From Streptomyces bottropensis ATCC 25435 (lineage in GTDB: Bacteria > Actinomycetota > Actinomycetes > Streptomycetales > Streptomycetaceae), in contig NZ_KB911581.1 of the NCBI RefSeq assembly GCF_000383595.1, positions 2,548,265 to 2,612,264 on the forward strand: a stretch of DNA of 64,000 nucleotides. The letters are read 5' to 3'. The translations under genes and the position numbers were made by a program. This document shows positions 1 to 9,128 of the stretch, piece by piece; position 1 is the first letter of the stretch; each line of letters opens with the position of its first letter. The notes below the pieces were generated by a model. The model searched no databases. It worked only from the letters and a program-made list of their open reading frames with translations, and was not told the origin of the DNA.

Positions 1-973
1 GGGCTACCTCGCCGACCTGCGCGAGCTGCTGCCCGAGCGGCTCAGGACGGACATTCCGGGGCGCAGTTGGGAGACGACGACGTTCGGGGACGGGATCTAC
101 GGCGTGCCGTTCCTCCAGGAACCGAGGGTGCTGATCGCCAACGCGACGTGGTTGCGGAAGTCGGGCGTGCGCATGCCGACCCCCGGGGACCCGTGGAGCT
201 GGGAGGAGTTCCGGGAGGTCGTCGGGGAGCTGAGCGGCGACGGCGGGTACGGGGTCGCCTGGCCGCTGAAGGAGCCGGTGTCGGCCACCCTGAACCTCTC
301 CCTGTCGGCGGGCGGGCAGCTGTTCCACCGGGACGCGGACGGCCGGGTCGAGGTCCGTTTCGAGGCGGCCGACGCCGTCGTCCCGAGGACCGTGCGGGAC
401 CAGGTGAACACCGACGGGAGCGCGCCCCGCACCACGCTCGGCATGGGCGGCTCCGACACCCTGCCCGGTTTCTTCGGCGGCAGGTACGCGATGGTCCCGC
501 TCGGCTTCTCGTACCGCCAGCAGATCGTGCAGCAGGCCCCCGAGGGCTTCGACTGGCAGGTGCTGCCCGCCCCGGCCGGCGCCGACGGCCTCACCCAGGG
601 CGTCAGCCCGCAGACCCTCTCGGTCGCCGAGGACAGCCCGCACAAGAAGGAGGCCGCCGAGTTCATCGACTTCCTGCTGCGCCCGGAGAACATGGTCCGC
701 CTCGCCCTCGGCGACTGGATGCTCCCGACCGGCACGGAGGCCCTGAAGGACCCGGCGCTGCGCACGAGCGAGCACGACTGGGCCGTCGGCACGGCTCTCG
801 CCGCCCACCTCCGCTCCGCCCCCGCCCAGTCCGTACGCGGCTACCCGGAATGGAAGGACAAGGTCGCCACCCCCGCGTACCAGGAGTACTACAGCGGGGC
901 GATCGGCCTGGGTGAGCTGCGGAGACGTCTGGAGCGGGACGGCAACCTGGTCCTGGCCCGATACCAGCGCTAG
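1..973 (+). CDS. Extracellular sugar-binding ABC transporter protein, 5'-truncated
   Basis: The reading frame is open from base 2, so the gene begins upstream of the window and about 323 C-terminal residues are seen. Features of family 1 solute-binding proteins are visible: a YGVPFL-type segment near the start, WSWEEF, a glycine-rich MGGSDTLPGFF stretch and a C-terminal KKEAAEFIDFLL segment. Such proteins sit outside the membrane as lipoproteins and hand oligosaccharides to a two-permease ABC importer. The lipobox would lie outside the window. The ligand cannot be told. It is followed by an intergenic repeat and not by permease genes, so any partner permeases must lie upstream. Confidence 0.85.
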   Translation, partial: GYLADLRELLPERLRTDIPGRSWETTTFGDGIYGVPFLQEPRVLIANATWLRKSGVRMPTPGDPWSWEEFREVVGELSGDGGYGVAWPLKEPVSATLNLSLSAGGQLFHRDADGRVEVRFEAADAVVPRTVRDQVNTDGSAPRTTLGMGGSDTLPGFFGGRYAMVPLGFSYRQQIVQQAPEGFDWQVLPAPAGADGLTQGVSPQTLSVAEDSPHKKEAAEFIDFLLRPENMVRLALGDWMLPTGTEALKDPALRTSEHDWAVGTALAAHLRSAPAQSVRGYPEWKDKVATPAYQEYYSGAIGLGELRRRLERDGNLVLARYQR

Positions 974-1008
974 GGATGCCGAGGGGGTGCGTGGTCGGGT
1001 GCGGGTGC

Positions 1009-1151
1009 GTGGGGGCTCCTCGCGCCGTTCCCCGCGCCCCTGAAAAGCAGGGGCTGCGCCCCTCGCTTTCCGGCCCGCGGTGCCGCTGTCCTTCAGGCCC
1101 ACAGGGCCTGGTCGTTCAGGGCCGCGGGGGAACTGCGCGAGAAGCCCCACC
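1009..1151. repeat. Dispersed intergenic inverted repeat, copy 1
   Basis: Outer arms of about 36 bases (around 1009-1045 and 1115-1151) are nearly complementary and enclose two smaller hairpins, GGGGC/GCCCC near 1049-1062 and CAGGCCC/GGGCCTG near 1094-1110. This gives a cloverleaf-like fold. A second copy with a perfect 27-bp outer stem lies at 56304-56398. The element is non-coding and probably acts as a transcription terminator or mobile palindromic repeat; the function is inferred. Confidence 0.75.
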
Positions 1152-1186
1152 GGACCCGCACCCGGCGGAGCACCCCGAAAACCTGA

Positions 1187-1216
1187 TTGCACGAGACGTA
1201 TCGTCTCGCGTACTAT
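1187..1216 (+). promoter_or_regulatory. Leaderless promoter with embedded 17-bp palindromic operator
   Basis: A -35-like TTGCAC (1187-1192) and a -10-like TACTAT (1211-1216) are separated by 18 bases. The spacer is filled by the perfect palindrome CGAGACG-TAT-CGTCTCG (1192-1208). The ATG of the next gene lies seven bases after the -10, so the transcript is probably leaderless. The position between -35 and -10 is typical of TetR/MarR-type repression by occlusion. No regulator gene is adjacent. Confidence 0.6.
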
Positions 1217-1222
1217 CGAGCC

Positions 1223-2428
1223 ATGACCTCCCACATCGCCATGTTCTCCATCGCCGCCCACGGCCACGTGAACCCGAGCCTCGAAGTGATCAGGGAGCTG
1301 GTGGCCAGGGGCCACCGGGTGACGTACGCGATTCCGCCCGCCTTCGCGCGGAAGGTGGCGGAGGCCGGGGCCGAGCCCAGGATCTGGCGGTCGACACTGC
1401 CCGGCCCCGACGCCGACCCCGAGGCGTGGGGGAGCACGCTCCTCGACAACGTGGAGCCCTTCCTGGACGACGCGATCCAGGCTCTGCCGCAGCTCATCGA
1501 GGCGTACGAGGGTGACGAACCCGACCTGGTGCTGCACGACATCACCTCCTACCCCGCGCCCGTCCTCGCCCGCCGCTGGGGTGTGCGGGCCATCTCGCTC
1601 TCCCCGAACCTGGTCGCCTGGACCGGCTACGAGGAGGAGGTCGCCGCGCCCATGTGGGCCGAGCCGAGGAAGACCGAGCGGGGCCGTGCCTACTACGCCC
1701 GCTTCCAGGCCTGGCTGGACGAGAACGGGATGGACGCGGACCCCGACTCCTTCGGCGCCCGACCCGGCCGCTCGCTGGTCCTCATCCCGAAGGCCCTCCA
1801 GCCGCACGCCGACCGGGTCGACGAGAGCCGCCACACCTTCGTCGGCGCCTGTCAGGGCGACCGTGCGGCGCAGGGCGACTGGACGCGGCCGGCACACGCC
1901 GAGAAGGTGCTGCTCGTCTCGCTCGGGTCGGCCTTCACCAAGCAGCCCGACTTCTACCGCGCGTGCGTGCGGGCCTTCGGCGACCTGCCCGGCTGGCACA
2001 CGGTGCTCCAGGTCGGCAGGCACGTCGACCCGGCGGAGCTGGGTGAGATCCCGGCCGGTGTGGAGGTGCGGGACTGGGTGCCGCAGCTCGCGATCCTCAG
2101 GCAGGCCGACGCGTTCATCACCCACGCGGGCGCCGGCGGCAGTCAGGAAGGGCTCGCCACCGCCACGCCCATGGTCGCCGTACCGCAGGCCGTCGACCAG
2201 TTCGGCAACGCCGACATGCTCCAGTCGCTCGGCGTCGCCCGTCACCTCCCCAAGGAGGAGGCGACGGCGGACGCCCTGCGCGAGGCGGTCCTCGCCCTCG
2301 TCGACGACCCCGACGTGGCCCGCCGACTCAAGGAACTGCAGCGGGAGATGGCGGAGGAGGGCGGCACCCGACGCGCCGCCGACCTCATCGAGGCGGAGCT
2401 GGCCGGTGGTTCGGGGCGGCGCGGATAA
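1223..2428 (+). CDS. Macrolide-inactivating-type (MGT/OleD family) glycosyltransferase
   Basis: A 401-residue GT-B glycosyltransferase of the UGT-like family 1. The N-terminal half opens with [15 protein letters not shown], which carries the typical catalytic HGHVNP histidine. The C-terminal half has the nucleotide-sugar signature [22 protein letters not shown] followed by [15 protein letters not shown]. Relatives such as OleD and MgtA transfer glucose from UDP-glucose to macrolides and other hydroxylated aglycones for self-resistance. The ATG at 1223 is preferred over an in-frame ATG at 1187 because the promoter and operator lie between them. Single-gene transcription unit. Substrate unknown. 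Confidence 0.88.
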   Translation: MTSHIAMFSIAAHGHVNPSLEVIRELVARGHRVTYAIPPAFARKVAEAGAEPRIWRSTLPGPDADPEAWGSTLLDNVEPFLDDAIQALPQLIEAYEGDEPDLVLHDITSYPAPVLARRWGVRAISLSPNLVAWTGYEEEVAAPMWAEPRKTERGRAYYARFQAWLDENGMDADPDSFGARPGRSLVLIPKALQPHADRVDESRHTFVGACQGDRAAQGDWTRPAHAEKVLLVSLGSAFTKQPDFYRACVRAFGDLPGWHTVLQVGRHVDPAELGEIPAGVEVRDWVPQLAILRQADAFITHAGAGGSQEGLATATPMVAVPQAVDQFGNADMLQSLGVARHLPKEEATADALREAVLALVDDPDVARRLKELQREMAEEGGTRRAADLIEAELAGGSGRRG

Positions 2429-2673
2429 GCAGCGGATAGCGGGGCAAGCCGTCAGGTTCCACGTTTATCGTGAAGTCACGGCACATTTTCGGTAACGGTC
2501 CGGTCATTTCATAACGTTGGGGTAACGTCGGCTCCGCGAGATGGACGCATTGACTCTGTTGCCGGGTTGGACCGTTACCCCCCGCGAAAGGTTGTGGTCG
2601 GCGCTTCTTGTTCCTCGGATGAACGAAACCCAAGCTGGGTGTGAATTCACTTCGAACGCCAGGAAGTTGACCC

Positions 2674-3618
2674 ATGCGCCGAGACATACCCGACCTCGCG
2701 GAAGTGCGCCGCGTCACGCAGAAGAAGCGGGACGCCTGGTGGACCGTGCTGCTCGTCGACCCGGTCGCCACACCGCTGGTGCGGCTGACCGCGAAGTACA
2801 CGAGGATCACACCCAACCAGCTCACCTGGGGTGCCTTCGTACTGGGTCTGGTCTCCGCCGCCTTCTTCGCGCTCGGCGACTGGCGCTGGCTGATCGCCGG
2901 TGCCGTCGTCTACCACCTGAGCTTCATCCTCGACTGCATGGACGGCAAGGTCGCCCGGCTCACCGGCCAGGGGTCCGTGTTCGGGGCCTGGCTCGACTTC
3001 GTCTTCGACCGGGTCCGGGTCGCCGCCTGCTCGGTGGCCCTGATGGCAGGGCAGTACCACCGCACCGGCGAGACCTTCTACATCTGGCTCGCCGCCGCCG
3101 TCATCGGCTGCGACGCCCTGCGCTACATCAACTCCCTGGAGACCTTCAAGGTCCGCCACACCATGCGCAAGCAGATCAAGGCCCGGCTGCGCGAGGCACG
3201 CCGCGCCGAGAACGAGCGGGAACTGGCCTTCATGGAGGACCTGCTGCGCGAGAACCCCGAGGCCGACATCGAGCAGGACCTGCGCACGGCCACCGCCGAG
3301 GTCACCCAGGCCGCGCCGCAGACCCAGGTCGTCGACCTGCACCAGGAGTTCCGCCGCCGCTTCCCCGCCTACCTGCGCGTCCGGTCCTTCCTGCTGCGCC
3401 ACCGGGTCCGCCCCCACCTGATCAGCGGCATCGAGTTCCAGATGGGCGTCTTCATGATCGGCCCGTTCATCGACTCCGTGATGATGGCGACCATCGTCTC
3501 CGGCGCCCTGCTGCTCGTCTTCGAGCTGGCCATCGTCTACAAGCTGCTGCTCTCCACCCGCGACTTCACCCGCACCCTGGACTCCTTCGACCGGGGGGAC
3601 ATGGCCGCGGCCGCCTGA
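2674..3618 (+). CDS. CDP-alcohol phosphatidyltransferase family membrane protein
   Basis: The 314-residue protein contains the family signature D-C-M-D-G-K-V-A-R-(8)-G-(3)-D-(3)-D around residues 89-110, which supplies the metal- and CDP-binding aspartates. Hydrophobic segments before and after agree with a polytopic enzyme that joins a CDP-activated lipid or alcohol to a second alcohol. A charged insert of about 70 residues (R/E/K rich, near 155-235) separates the catalytic part from two C-terminal membrane segments and is longer than in PgsA-type enzymes. The start is supported by AGGAAG a few bases upstream. The acceptor alcohol is not predictable. Confidence 0.85.
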   Translation: MRRDIPDLAEVRRVTQKKRDAWWTVLLVDPVATPLVRLTAKYTRITPNQLTWGAFVLGLVSAAFFALGDWRWLIAGAVVYHLSFILDCMDGKVARLTGQGSVFGAWLDFVFDRVRVAACSVALMAGQYHRTGETFYIWLAAAVIGCDALRYINSLETFKVRHTMRKQIKARLREARRAENERELAFMEDLLRENPEADIEQDLRTATAEVTQAAPQTQVVDLHQEFRRRFPAYLRVRSFLLRHRVRPHLISGIEFQMGVFMIGPFIDSVMMATIVSGALLLVFELAIVYKLLLSTRDFTRTLDSFDRGDMAAAA

Positions 3619-3646
3619 GCCGGTCGGCCCGAGGGGGACACGCACG

Positions 3647-3703
3647 GGGGTACGGACGGGGGCCGGAGGCGATGACACCGCCTCCGGCCCCCGTCCGTAC
3701 CCC
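3647..3703. terminator. Bidirectional terminator, perfect 25-bp stem
   Basis: Arms 3647-3671 and 3679-3703 are exactly complementary over 25 bases, with a 7-base loop ATGACAC. The hairpin sits between the stop codons of two convergent genes and so can serve both. There is no U-tract, as is common in streptomycetes. Confidence 0.85.
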
Positions 3704-3711
3704 TCCCCGGG

Positions 3712-5970
3712 TCAGATGCGTACCCTCTCGCCCTCCCTGGCCGACAGCGGCGCGGGCTCCGGCGACTCGTCGTGGGTGAGGTCCGGCAGCCGGTTCAGCC
3801 ACGTCGGCAGGTACCAGTTGCGCTCGCCGAGCAGGGCCATCACCGCCGGGAGGAGCACACCCCGGATGATCGTCGCGTCGATGAGGACGGCGGCCGCCAG
3901 GCCCACACCCATCTGCTTCATCGACTGCATGGACAGCGTCCCGAAGATCGCGAACACGGCGACCATGATGACGGCGGCACTGGTCACGACCCCCGCCGTG
4001 GTGACGACACCGTGCCGGATCGCCTCCTTCGTCGTACGGCCCCGCAGCCGGGCCTCACGGATCCGCGAGACCACGAACACGTGGTAGTCCATCGACAGCC
4101 CGAACAGGATCACGAAGAGGAACAGCGGCAGCCAGGTGATGATCGCGCCGACGCCCTCCGCGCCCACCAGCGAGGCGCCCCAGCCGTGCTGGAAGACCGC
4201 GACGAGGATGCCGTACGCGGCGCCCACCGACAGCAGGTTCAGCACGATCGACGTGACCGCGATCGTCAGCGAGCGGAACGACAGCAGCATCAGCAGAAAG
4301 GCGAAGACCACGACGAAGGCGAAGACGGGGACGACTGCTCCGGTCAGCTGGTCGTTGAAGTCCTTGTTGCCCGCGACCTGCCCGGTGATCGGCGCCTCGA
4401 CGCCGTCGACCTCGCCGAGCGTCGCGGGCCGTACCTCGTCCCGCAGCCTGTCCAGGCTCGCGCCCGCCCTGTCCTGGTCGGAGCCGCCCACCAGCGGCAC
4501 GTACACGAAGGCCACGTTCTGCGCGTCGTGCACCTTGATCTCCACCGGGCCCCGCGAGGCACCCGAGGCGACGGCCTCCTTCTTGAAGTCCGCCAACGCC
4601 GCCCGTACGTCGGGGGCGTTGATGTCCTTCGCCTTCACGACCACCTCGGCCGGTTCGGAACCGCCCGGGAAGGCCTCGTTGACCCGGTTGTAGGTCTGCA
4701 CGATCGGCAGCGAGTCGCCGAACTCCTGGTCCAGCGTGAGGTTCTGCGTCTTCATCCCGACCGCGGGAGCGGCCACGGCCAGCAGCGCACCGGTCGCGAC
4801 CACCAGCGACAGCGCCGGCTTGGCGAGGACGACCCGCAGGACGGCGTTCCAGAAGCGGCTCTCCGCACCGGCCCCCGAGCCGCCGTTCCTGCGCCGCTTG
4901 TCCGGGTGCAGGAACGGGATGCGGCCCTTCTCGACCCGCCCGCCCAGCAGCGACAGCAGCGCCGGCAGCACCGTCACCGAACCGACCATCGCGACGGCGA
5001 CGACCATCAGCGAGGCCAGGCCCATCGCCTCGAACTCGGCGAGCCCGGTGAACAGCATGCCCGCCATCGCCACGCACACCGTGACACCGGAGACGATGAT
5101 GGCGCGGCCACTGGTCGCCGCGGCCACCCGCAGCGCGGTCTGCGCGTCCCGGCCCGCCGCACGCTCCTCGCGCTCACGGCGCAGATAGAACAGGCAGTAG
5201 TCGACGCCGACGGCCAGACCCACCAGCAGCATCACGGAGTTGGCGGTGTCGCTCATCGGGATCACATGGCTGACGATGGCCATCAGGCCCATCGTCGCGA
5301 TGATCGCGGTGACGGCCAGCGCCACCGGCAGCAGCGCCGCGACGACCGCGCCGAACGCGATCAGCAGGATGCCGAGCGCCACCGGCACGGCCGAGTACTC
5401 GGCCTTCTGGAAATCTTCCCCGAAGGCGTCGTCGAACGTCTTCATCATCGAGGCGCCGCCGATCTCCTCGATCCGCAGCGTCCCGTGCTCCTCCTGGACG
5501 CCCTCGACGGCCTTCAGCACCGGCTCGATGCGCTCACCCGCGGTGTCCGAGGCGCCGCGCATGTCGAACTGCACCAGTGCGCTGCGGCCGTCCTTCGAGA
5601 TCGTCCCCGCGGCGTACGGCGAGGTCACGTCCATGACCTTCCCGGTGTCGCCGACGGCCTTCATCACGTCGTCCACGGCGGCCCGGAAGGCGGGGTCCGT
5701 GGCCTTGGTGCCGTCGCCCTTCGCCTGGATCAGGACGCTCTCACCGGCGGGCTCCTCGATCCCCGCCTCCTCGACGATGTGGGCCGCCGTGCTGGTCTCC
5801 CCCTTGAGCTGGTCGCTGTCCTCGACCTCGACCGAGCCCATCGCCGAGCCGATCCCCATCGTCAGCACGACGAACAGCACCCAGACACCGACGGCCGCCC
5901 ACCGGTGCCGGGCGCTCCAGCCGCCGGCGCGGGCGGCGATCCCCCGCACCCGTACGTCTCCGTTCCCCAT
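3712..5970 (-). CDS. MMPL-family (RND superfamily) membrane transporter
   Basis: About 752 residues with duplicated RND topology. A first membrane helix (near 20-45) is followed by a large extracytoplasmic loop, then helices 2-6, a second soluble domain beginning after a PALSLVVATGALLAV-type helix, and a final helix bundle. GVGLAAAVLIDATIIRGVLLPAVMALLG near the C terminus is characteristic of MMPL proteins, which export lipids, polyketides or drugs using proton motive force. The ATG at 5970 is chosen because GAGGGGG lies ten bases upstream; an upstream in-frame ATG at 6015 lacks such a site. The cargo is unknown. Confidence 0.9.
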   Translation of the reverse strand: MGNGDVRVRGIAARAGGWSARHRWAAVGVWVLFVVLTMGIGSAMGSVEVEDSDQLKGETSTAAHIVEEAGIEEPAGESVLIQAKGDGTKATDPAFRAAVDDVMKAVGDTGKVMDVTSPYAAGTISKDGRSALVQFDMRGASDTAGERIEPVLKAVEGVQEEHGTLRIEEIGGASMMKTFDDAFGEDFQKAEYSAVPVALGILLIAFGAVVAALLPVALAVTAIIATMGLMAIVSHVIPMSDTANSVMLLVGLAVGVDYCLFYLRREREERAAGRDAQTALRVAAATSGRAIIVSGVTVCVAMAGMLFTGLAEFEAMGLASLMVVAVAMVGSVTVLPALLSLLGGRVEKGRIPFLHPDKRRRNGGSGAGAESRFWNAVLRVVLAKPALSLVVATGALLAVAAPAVGMKTQNLTLDQEFGDSLPIVQTYNRVNEAFPGGSEPAEVVVKAKDINAPDVRAALADFKKEAVASGASRGPVEIKVHDAQNVAFVYVPLVGGSDQDRAGASLDRLRDEVRPATLGEVDGVEAPITGQVAGNKDFNDQLTGAVVPVFAFVVVFAFLLMLLSFRSLTIAVTSIVLNLLSVGAAYGILVAVFQHGWGASLVGAEGVGAIITWLPLFLFVILFGLSMDYHVFVVSRIREARLRGRTTKEAIRHGVVTTAGVVTSAAVIMVAVFAIFGTLSMQSMKQMGVGLAAAVLIDATIIRGVLLPAVMALLGERNWYLPTWLNRLPDLTHDESPEPAPLSAREGERVRI

Positions 5971-6031
5971 GACGGGCCAGCCCCCTCGATGTCGATGGCG
6001 ACCCCCTGCCGCCACCTTTCGTTTCGAAGGT

Positions 6032-6055
6032 ATGAGCTGGATAAAGGCATCTCAT
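6032..6055. promoter_or_regulatory. Possible operator upstream of the MMPL gene
   Basis: An AT-richer patch between the divergent MMPL and DUF1697 genes has inverted arms ATGAG (6032-6036) and CTCAT (6051-6055) around a 14-base centre. MMPL exporters are often repressed by TetR proteins, so this is a weak candidate operator. The arms are short and the centre is not symmetrical. Confidence 0.25.
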
Positions 6056-6206
6056 CGTGCTGTCCGGTGAACACCCGCGCCTACGAGTCCTCCCCTCGGA
6101 CCGCACCCCCTCCCCACCAGGGAGGACAGCGGTCCCCTACACCTATCCCGCCCTCTCGGGGCCGCCCCTCAGGGTGCACCGGCCCCGACCTGCCTATCGT
6201 GACCCC

Positions 6207-6755
6207 ATGACGACGTACGCGGCGCTCCTGCGCGGGATCAATGTGGGCGGCAACAAGAAGGTCCCCATGGCCGACCTCCGCACCCTTCTGACCGGCCTCG
6301 GCCACACCGGCGTGGCCACCTACCTCCAGAGCGGCAACGCGGTCTTCACCAGTGACCACGGCGACGAGGACACCCTCGCGGCCGACCTGACGACCGCCCT
6401 CGCGGGACACTTCGGCTTCACCGTCGACGTCCTCGTACGCGATCACGCGTATCTGGAGGCCGTGCGCGCCGACTGCCCGTTCCCGGCGGCGGAACTGCAG
6501 GGCAAGCAGCTCCACGTCACGTACTTCTCGCAAGCCGTGGAGCCGGCCCGCTTCGAGTCGATCGATCAACAGGCCTTCCTCCCCGAGGAGTTCAGGATCG
6601 GCGACCGCGCGCTCTACCTGTACGCCCCCGAGGGCCTCGGCCGTTCCAAGCTGGCGGAGGCCCTGTCCAGGCCGCGCCTCGGCAAGGGCCTGATCGCCAC
6701 CACCCGCAACTGGAACACGGTGGTGAAACTGGCGGAGCTGACCGGGGCGGGCTGA
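6207..6755 (+). CDS. DUF1697 domain protein
   Basis: The 182-residue protein starts with YAALLRGINVGGNKKVPM and continues with TYLQSGNAVF, both diagnostic of DUF1697. Members are small cytoplasmic proteins of unknown biochemical role. The ATG at 6207 starts the conserved region. TATCGT about ten bases upstream may be the -10 of a leaderless transcript. A long upstream extension to 6057 is rejected because it has no similarity to the family. Confidence 0.85.
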   Translation: MTTYAALLRGINVGGNKKVPMADLRTLLTGLGHTGVATYLQSGNAVFTSDHGDEDTLAADLTTALAGHFGFTVDVLVRDHAYLEAVRADCPFPAAELQGKQLHVTYFSQAVEPARFESIDQQAFLPEEFRIGDRALYLYAPEGLGRSKLAEALSRPRLGKGLIATTRNWNTVVKLAELTGAG

Positions 6756-6823
6756 CCGGGACCGGCGGCCGGCTGTCGCGTTTGTTCAAGAGGACCGGGC
6801 GCGCCGTCCCTAGCGTGGGACGC

Positions 6824-7423
6824 ATGGAGAGCCACGACAGCACCACGCACCCGCACCACCCGTACATGCGCGCATGCGCCGCCGAGGCGGCCCGGGTCGC
6901 CCGGGGCGTCACGGCGGACCACCTCGACCGGCCCACCCACTGCGGCGACTGGGACGTCCGCGCCCTGGTCAACCACTGGGTCCTGTACACCTCGCACGGC
7001 CTCGAACACCGTGCCCTGCGCACCCCCCTGCCCGAGGAACTGACCAAGCGCGACTTCACCGCCGCCCCCGACTGGGCCGACGCCTACGCCGCCCAGCTGG
7101 ACCGCGCGGTCACGGCCTGGGCCGACCCGGCGCTGTGGGAGGGCGACATCGACCTCGGCATGGGCCCGCTGCCCGCCGCCGACCTCGCCGGCATGGTCAT
7201 CAAGGAGATGGCCGTCCACGGCTGGGACGTCGCGACCGCGACCGGTCAGCCCTTCCGTGTCCCGGACGCCGCGGCCCACTTCGTCCTCGGCGTCGTGAAG
7301 ACCCACGGCGCCCTCTACCGCCAGTACGACGGCTTCGCCGACCCCGTCCCGGTACCGGCCGACGCGCCGGTGTTCGACAGGGCACTGGCGTCGAGCGGCA
7401 GGGACCCGAAGCTGAGCGCCTGA
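6824..7423 (+). CDS. TIGR03086-like, DinB-fold mycothiol-dependent/metal-binding protein
   Basis: The 199-residue helical protein has the DinB/maleylpyruvate-isomerase pattern: HCGDWDVRALVNHWV near residue 43 and KEMAVHGWDVATATG near 130, with the histidines expected to bind metal. This actinobacterial family often uses mycothiol as cofactor. The start is set at ATG 6824 by the conserved N terminus and by a -10-like TAGCGT (6811-6816) suggesting a leaderless mRNA. Substrate unknown. Confidence 0.8.
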   Translation: MESHDSTTHPHHPYMRACAAEAARVARGVTADHLDRPTHCGDWDVRALVNHWVLYTSHGLEHRALRTPLPEELTKRDFTAAPDWADAYAAQLDRAVTAWADPALWEGDIDLGMGPLPAADLAGMVIKEMAVHGWDVATATGQPFRVPDAAAHFVLGVVKTHGALYRQYDGFADPVPVPADAPVFDRALASSGRDPKLSA

Positions 7424-7449
7424 CCACGGGGAGGGCGGCGCCGGACGGC

Positions 7450-8193
7450 TCAGGCCGCGACGAGCTGCCCCTGCCGCAGGGCGGCGGTGTAGCGGCGCAG
7501 CAGCAGCGCGGCCAGTTCGGGGGAGGGGCCGAGCACCTCGGCCAGTACGTCCGCGCCCGCCTCCGCCGCGCCCCGCGCGATCCGGTCCGGCAGCCGGCCG
7601 GGTGCGATGACGTACGGCGCCACGGCCACCCGCTCGCAGCCGAGGGCCCGCAGTTCCCCTACGGCGTCCTCGGTGCGGGGCAGGGATGCGGAGGCGAACG
7701 CGGGTCGCACGGCGCACCAACCGGTGTGCCACCACTCCCGCGCGATGTCGGCGATCACCGCGATCGCCTCCGGGTCGGAGGACCCCGCCGAGGCCAGGAC
7801 GACCCCGGTCGAGGACTTGTCGGCGGGGCTCAGCCCCGCCTCGTACAGCCGGCGTTCGAGGGCCGACAGCAGCAGCGGCGAGGGGCCGAGGACCTCCGCC
7901 CGGCGGATGCGCAGGGACGACGGCGCCTCCCGCAGGACCGCCGGGATGTCCGCCTTGGCGTGGAAGGCGCGGGTCAGAAGCAGGGGCAGGGCCACCACGT
8001 CCCGCACGCCCTGTGCCGCCAGCGACTCCAGCACACCTCGGACGGAGGGGACGTCGAAGTCGAGGAAGCCGGTCTCCACGCGCAGCCCGGGGCGCGTCGC
8101 CCGCACCCGCCGGACGAGGGCGTGCACGGTCGCGGCGTGCCGCGGGTCGCGGCTGCCGTGGGCGACGACGAGGAGAACCGGATTCTCGGACAT
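7450..8193 (-). CDS. CbiX/SirB-like sirohydrochlorin chelatase
   Basis: The 247-residue protein starts with NPVLLVVAHGSRDPRH, the conserved histidine motif of class II chelatases, and repeats a similar two-domain fold (AGSSDPEA, then ERVAVAPYVIAPGRL). It inserts metal into sirohydrochlorin, giving siroheme, the cofactor of the sulfite reductase encoded upstream. It is the last gene of the minus-strand sulfur block and starts five bases after the permease stop. This placement supports ferrochelatase for siroheme over a cobalt role. Confidence 0.85.
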   Translation of the reverse strand: MSENPVLLVVAHGSRDPRHAATVHALVRRVRATRPGLRVETGFLDFDVPSVRGVLESLAAQGVRDVVALPLLLTRAFHAKADIPAVLREAPSSLRIRRAEVLGPSPLLLSALERRLYEAGLSPADKSSTGVVLASAGSSDPEAIAVIADIAREWWHTGWCAVRPAFASASLPRTEDAVGELRALGCERVAVAPYVIAPGRLPDRIARGAAEAGADVLAEVLGPSPELAALLLRRYTAALRQGQLVAA

Positions 8194-8198
8194 GCGGA

Positions 8199-9128
8199 TC
8201 AGCTCTTCACCATCAGACCGCGGCTGCGCAGCACCCACCGCTCCAGCGGGCTGAAGATCAGCAGGTCGATGGCGATACCGACGATCAGGATGAGGAAGAT
8301 CGCGAGGAACACCTGCGGCATGCTGCTGTTGGTGCGGCCCGCCTCCAGCATCTGCCCGAGACCCGAGCCGATGTCGGGGGCCTTGGCGATGATCTCGGCG
8401 GCCATCAGCGAGCGCCACGAGAACGCCCAGCCCTGCTTCAGACCGGCCACGTACCCGGGCAGGGCCGCCGGCATCACGATGTGCCAGGTGCCCTTCAGCC
8501 CGGTCGCGCCCAGGGTGCGGCCGGCCCGCAGGAACAGCGGCGGCACCTGGTCGATGCCGGACACCAGGCCGTTGGCGATCGAGGGGACCGCGCCGAGCAG
8601 GATCACCGTGTACATCACCGACGGCTCCAGGCCCAGCCAGACCACCGCGGCCGGCACCCACGCCACCGACGGCAGCGACTGCAGACCGGAGAGGATCGGG
8701 CCGATCGCCGCCCGGACGACCCGGACCCGGGCCACCAGCAGACCCAGCGGGGTGCCGATCGCCAGAGCGGCCAGGAAGCCGAGCAGGCCGCGCGAGACGC
8801 TGGTCCAGATGGCCTCCAGGAGCGTGCCCTGGAGCCAGGCCTGCCGGACCTCCCCCCAGACCGCCGAGGGAGCGGGCAGCTTGTAGGCGGGGGCGACCTC
8901 CGCCAGGACGAGGAGCTGCCAGACCGCCAGCACCAGCGCGACCGCGGTGATCGGGGGCAGCACCTTCTGGACGAGTACCTGGCGCAGCGGCGGCCGCCCG
9001 GTCTGCACCGAGTCCAGCGCGTCGAGGCCCGCCTCCAGCCCGGCGAGATCGTCGGCGTCCTTGACGCCCTTGACCTCCCTGACGTTCTTGCCGGGGACGG
9101 TGCCGCTCTCGGTCTCAGTGCTGGCCAT
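8199..9128 (-). CDS. Sulfonate/nitrate-type ABC transporter permease
   Basis: 309 residues with about six membrane helices. The EAA-like loop, LGATGLKGTWHIVMPAALPG followed by a conserved glycine segment, is the docking site for the ATPase. EIIAKAPDIGSGLGQML near the C terminus is typical of SsuC/TauC permeases. The ATG at 9128 overlaps the end of the ATPase gene by 14 bases, so the two are translationally linked. It forms the inner-membrane channel of the importer encoded here. Confidence 0.9.
   Translation of the reverse strand: MASTETESGTVPGKNVREVKGVKDADDLAGLEAGLDALDSVQTGRPPLRQVLVQKVLPPITAVALVLAVWQLLVLAEVAPAYKLPAPSAVWGEVRQAWLQGTLLEAIWTSVSRGLLGFLAALAIGTPLGLLVARVRVVRAAIGPILSGLQSLPSVAWVPAAVVWLGLEPSVMYTVILLGAVPSIANGLVSGIDQVPPLFLRAGRTLGATGLKGTWHIVMPAALPGYVAGLKQGWAFSWRSLMAAEIIAKAPDIGSGLGQMLEAGRTNSSMPQVFLAIFLILIVGIAIDLLIFSPLERWVLRSRGLMVKS

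Noticed and set aside
3772..6210. Long open plus-strand frame of about 800 codons
   Set aside because: It is the antisense shadow of the MMPL transporter, created by GC-rich codon bias. Its translation is Arg/His/Gln-rich with no domain.
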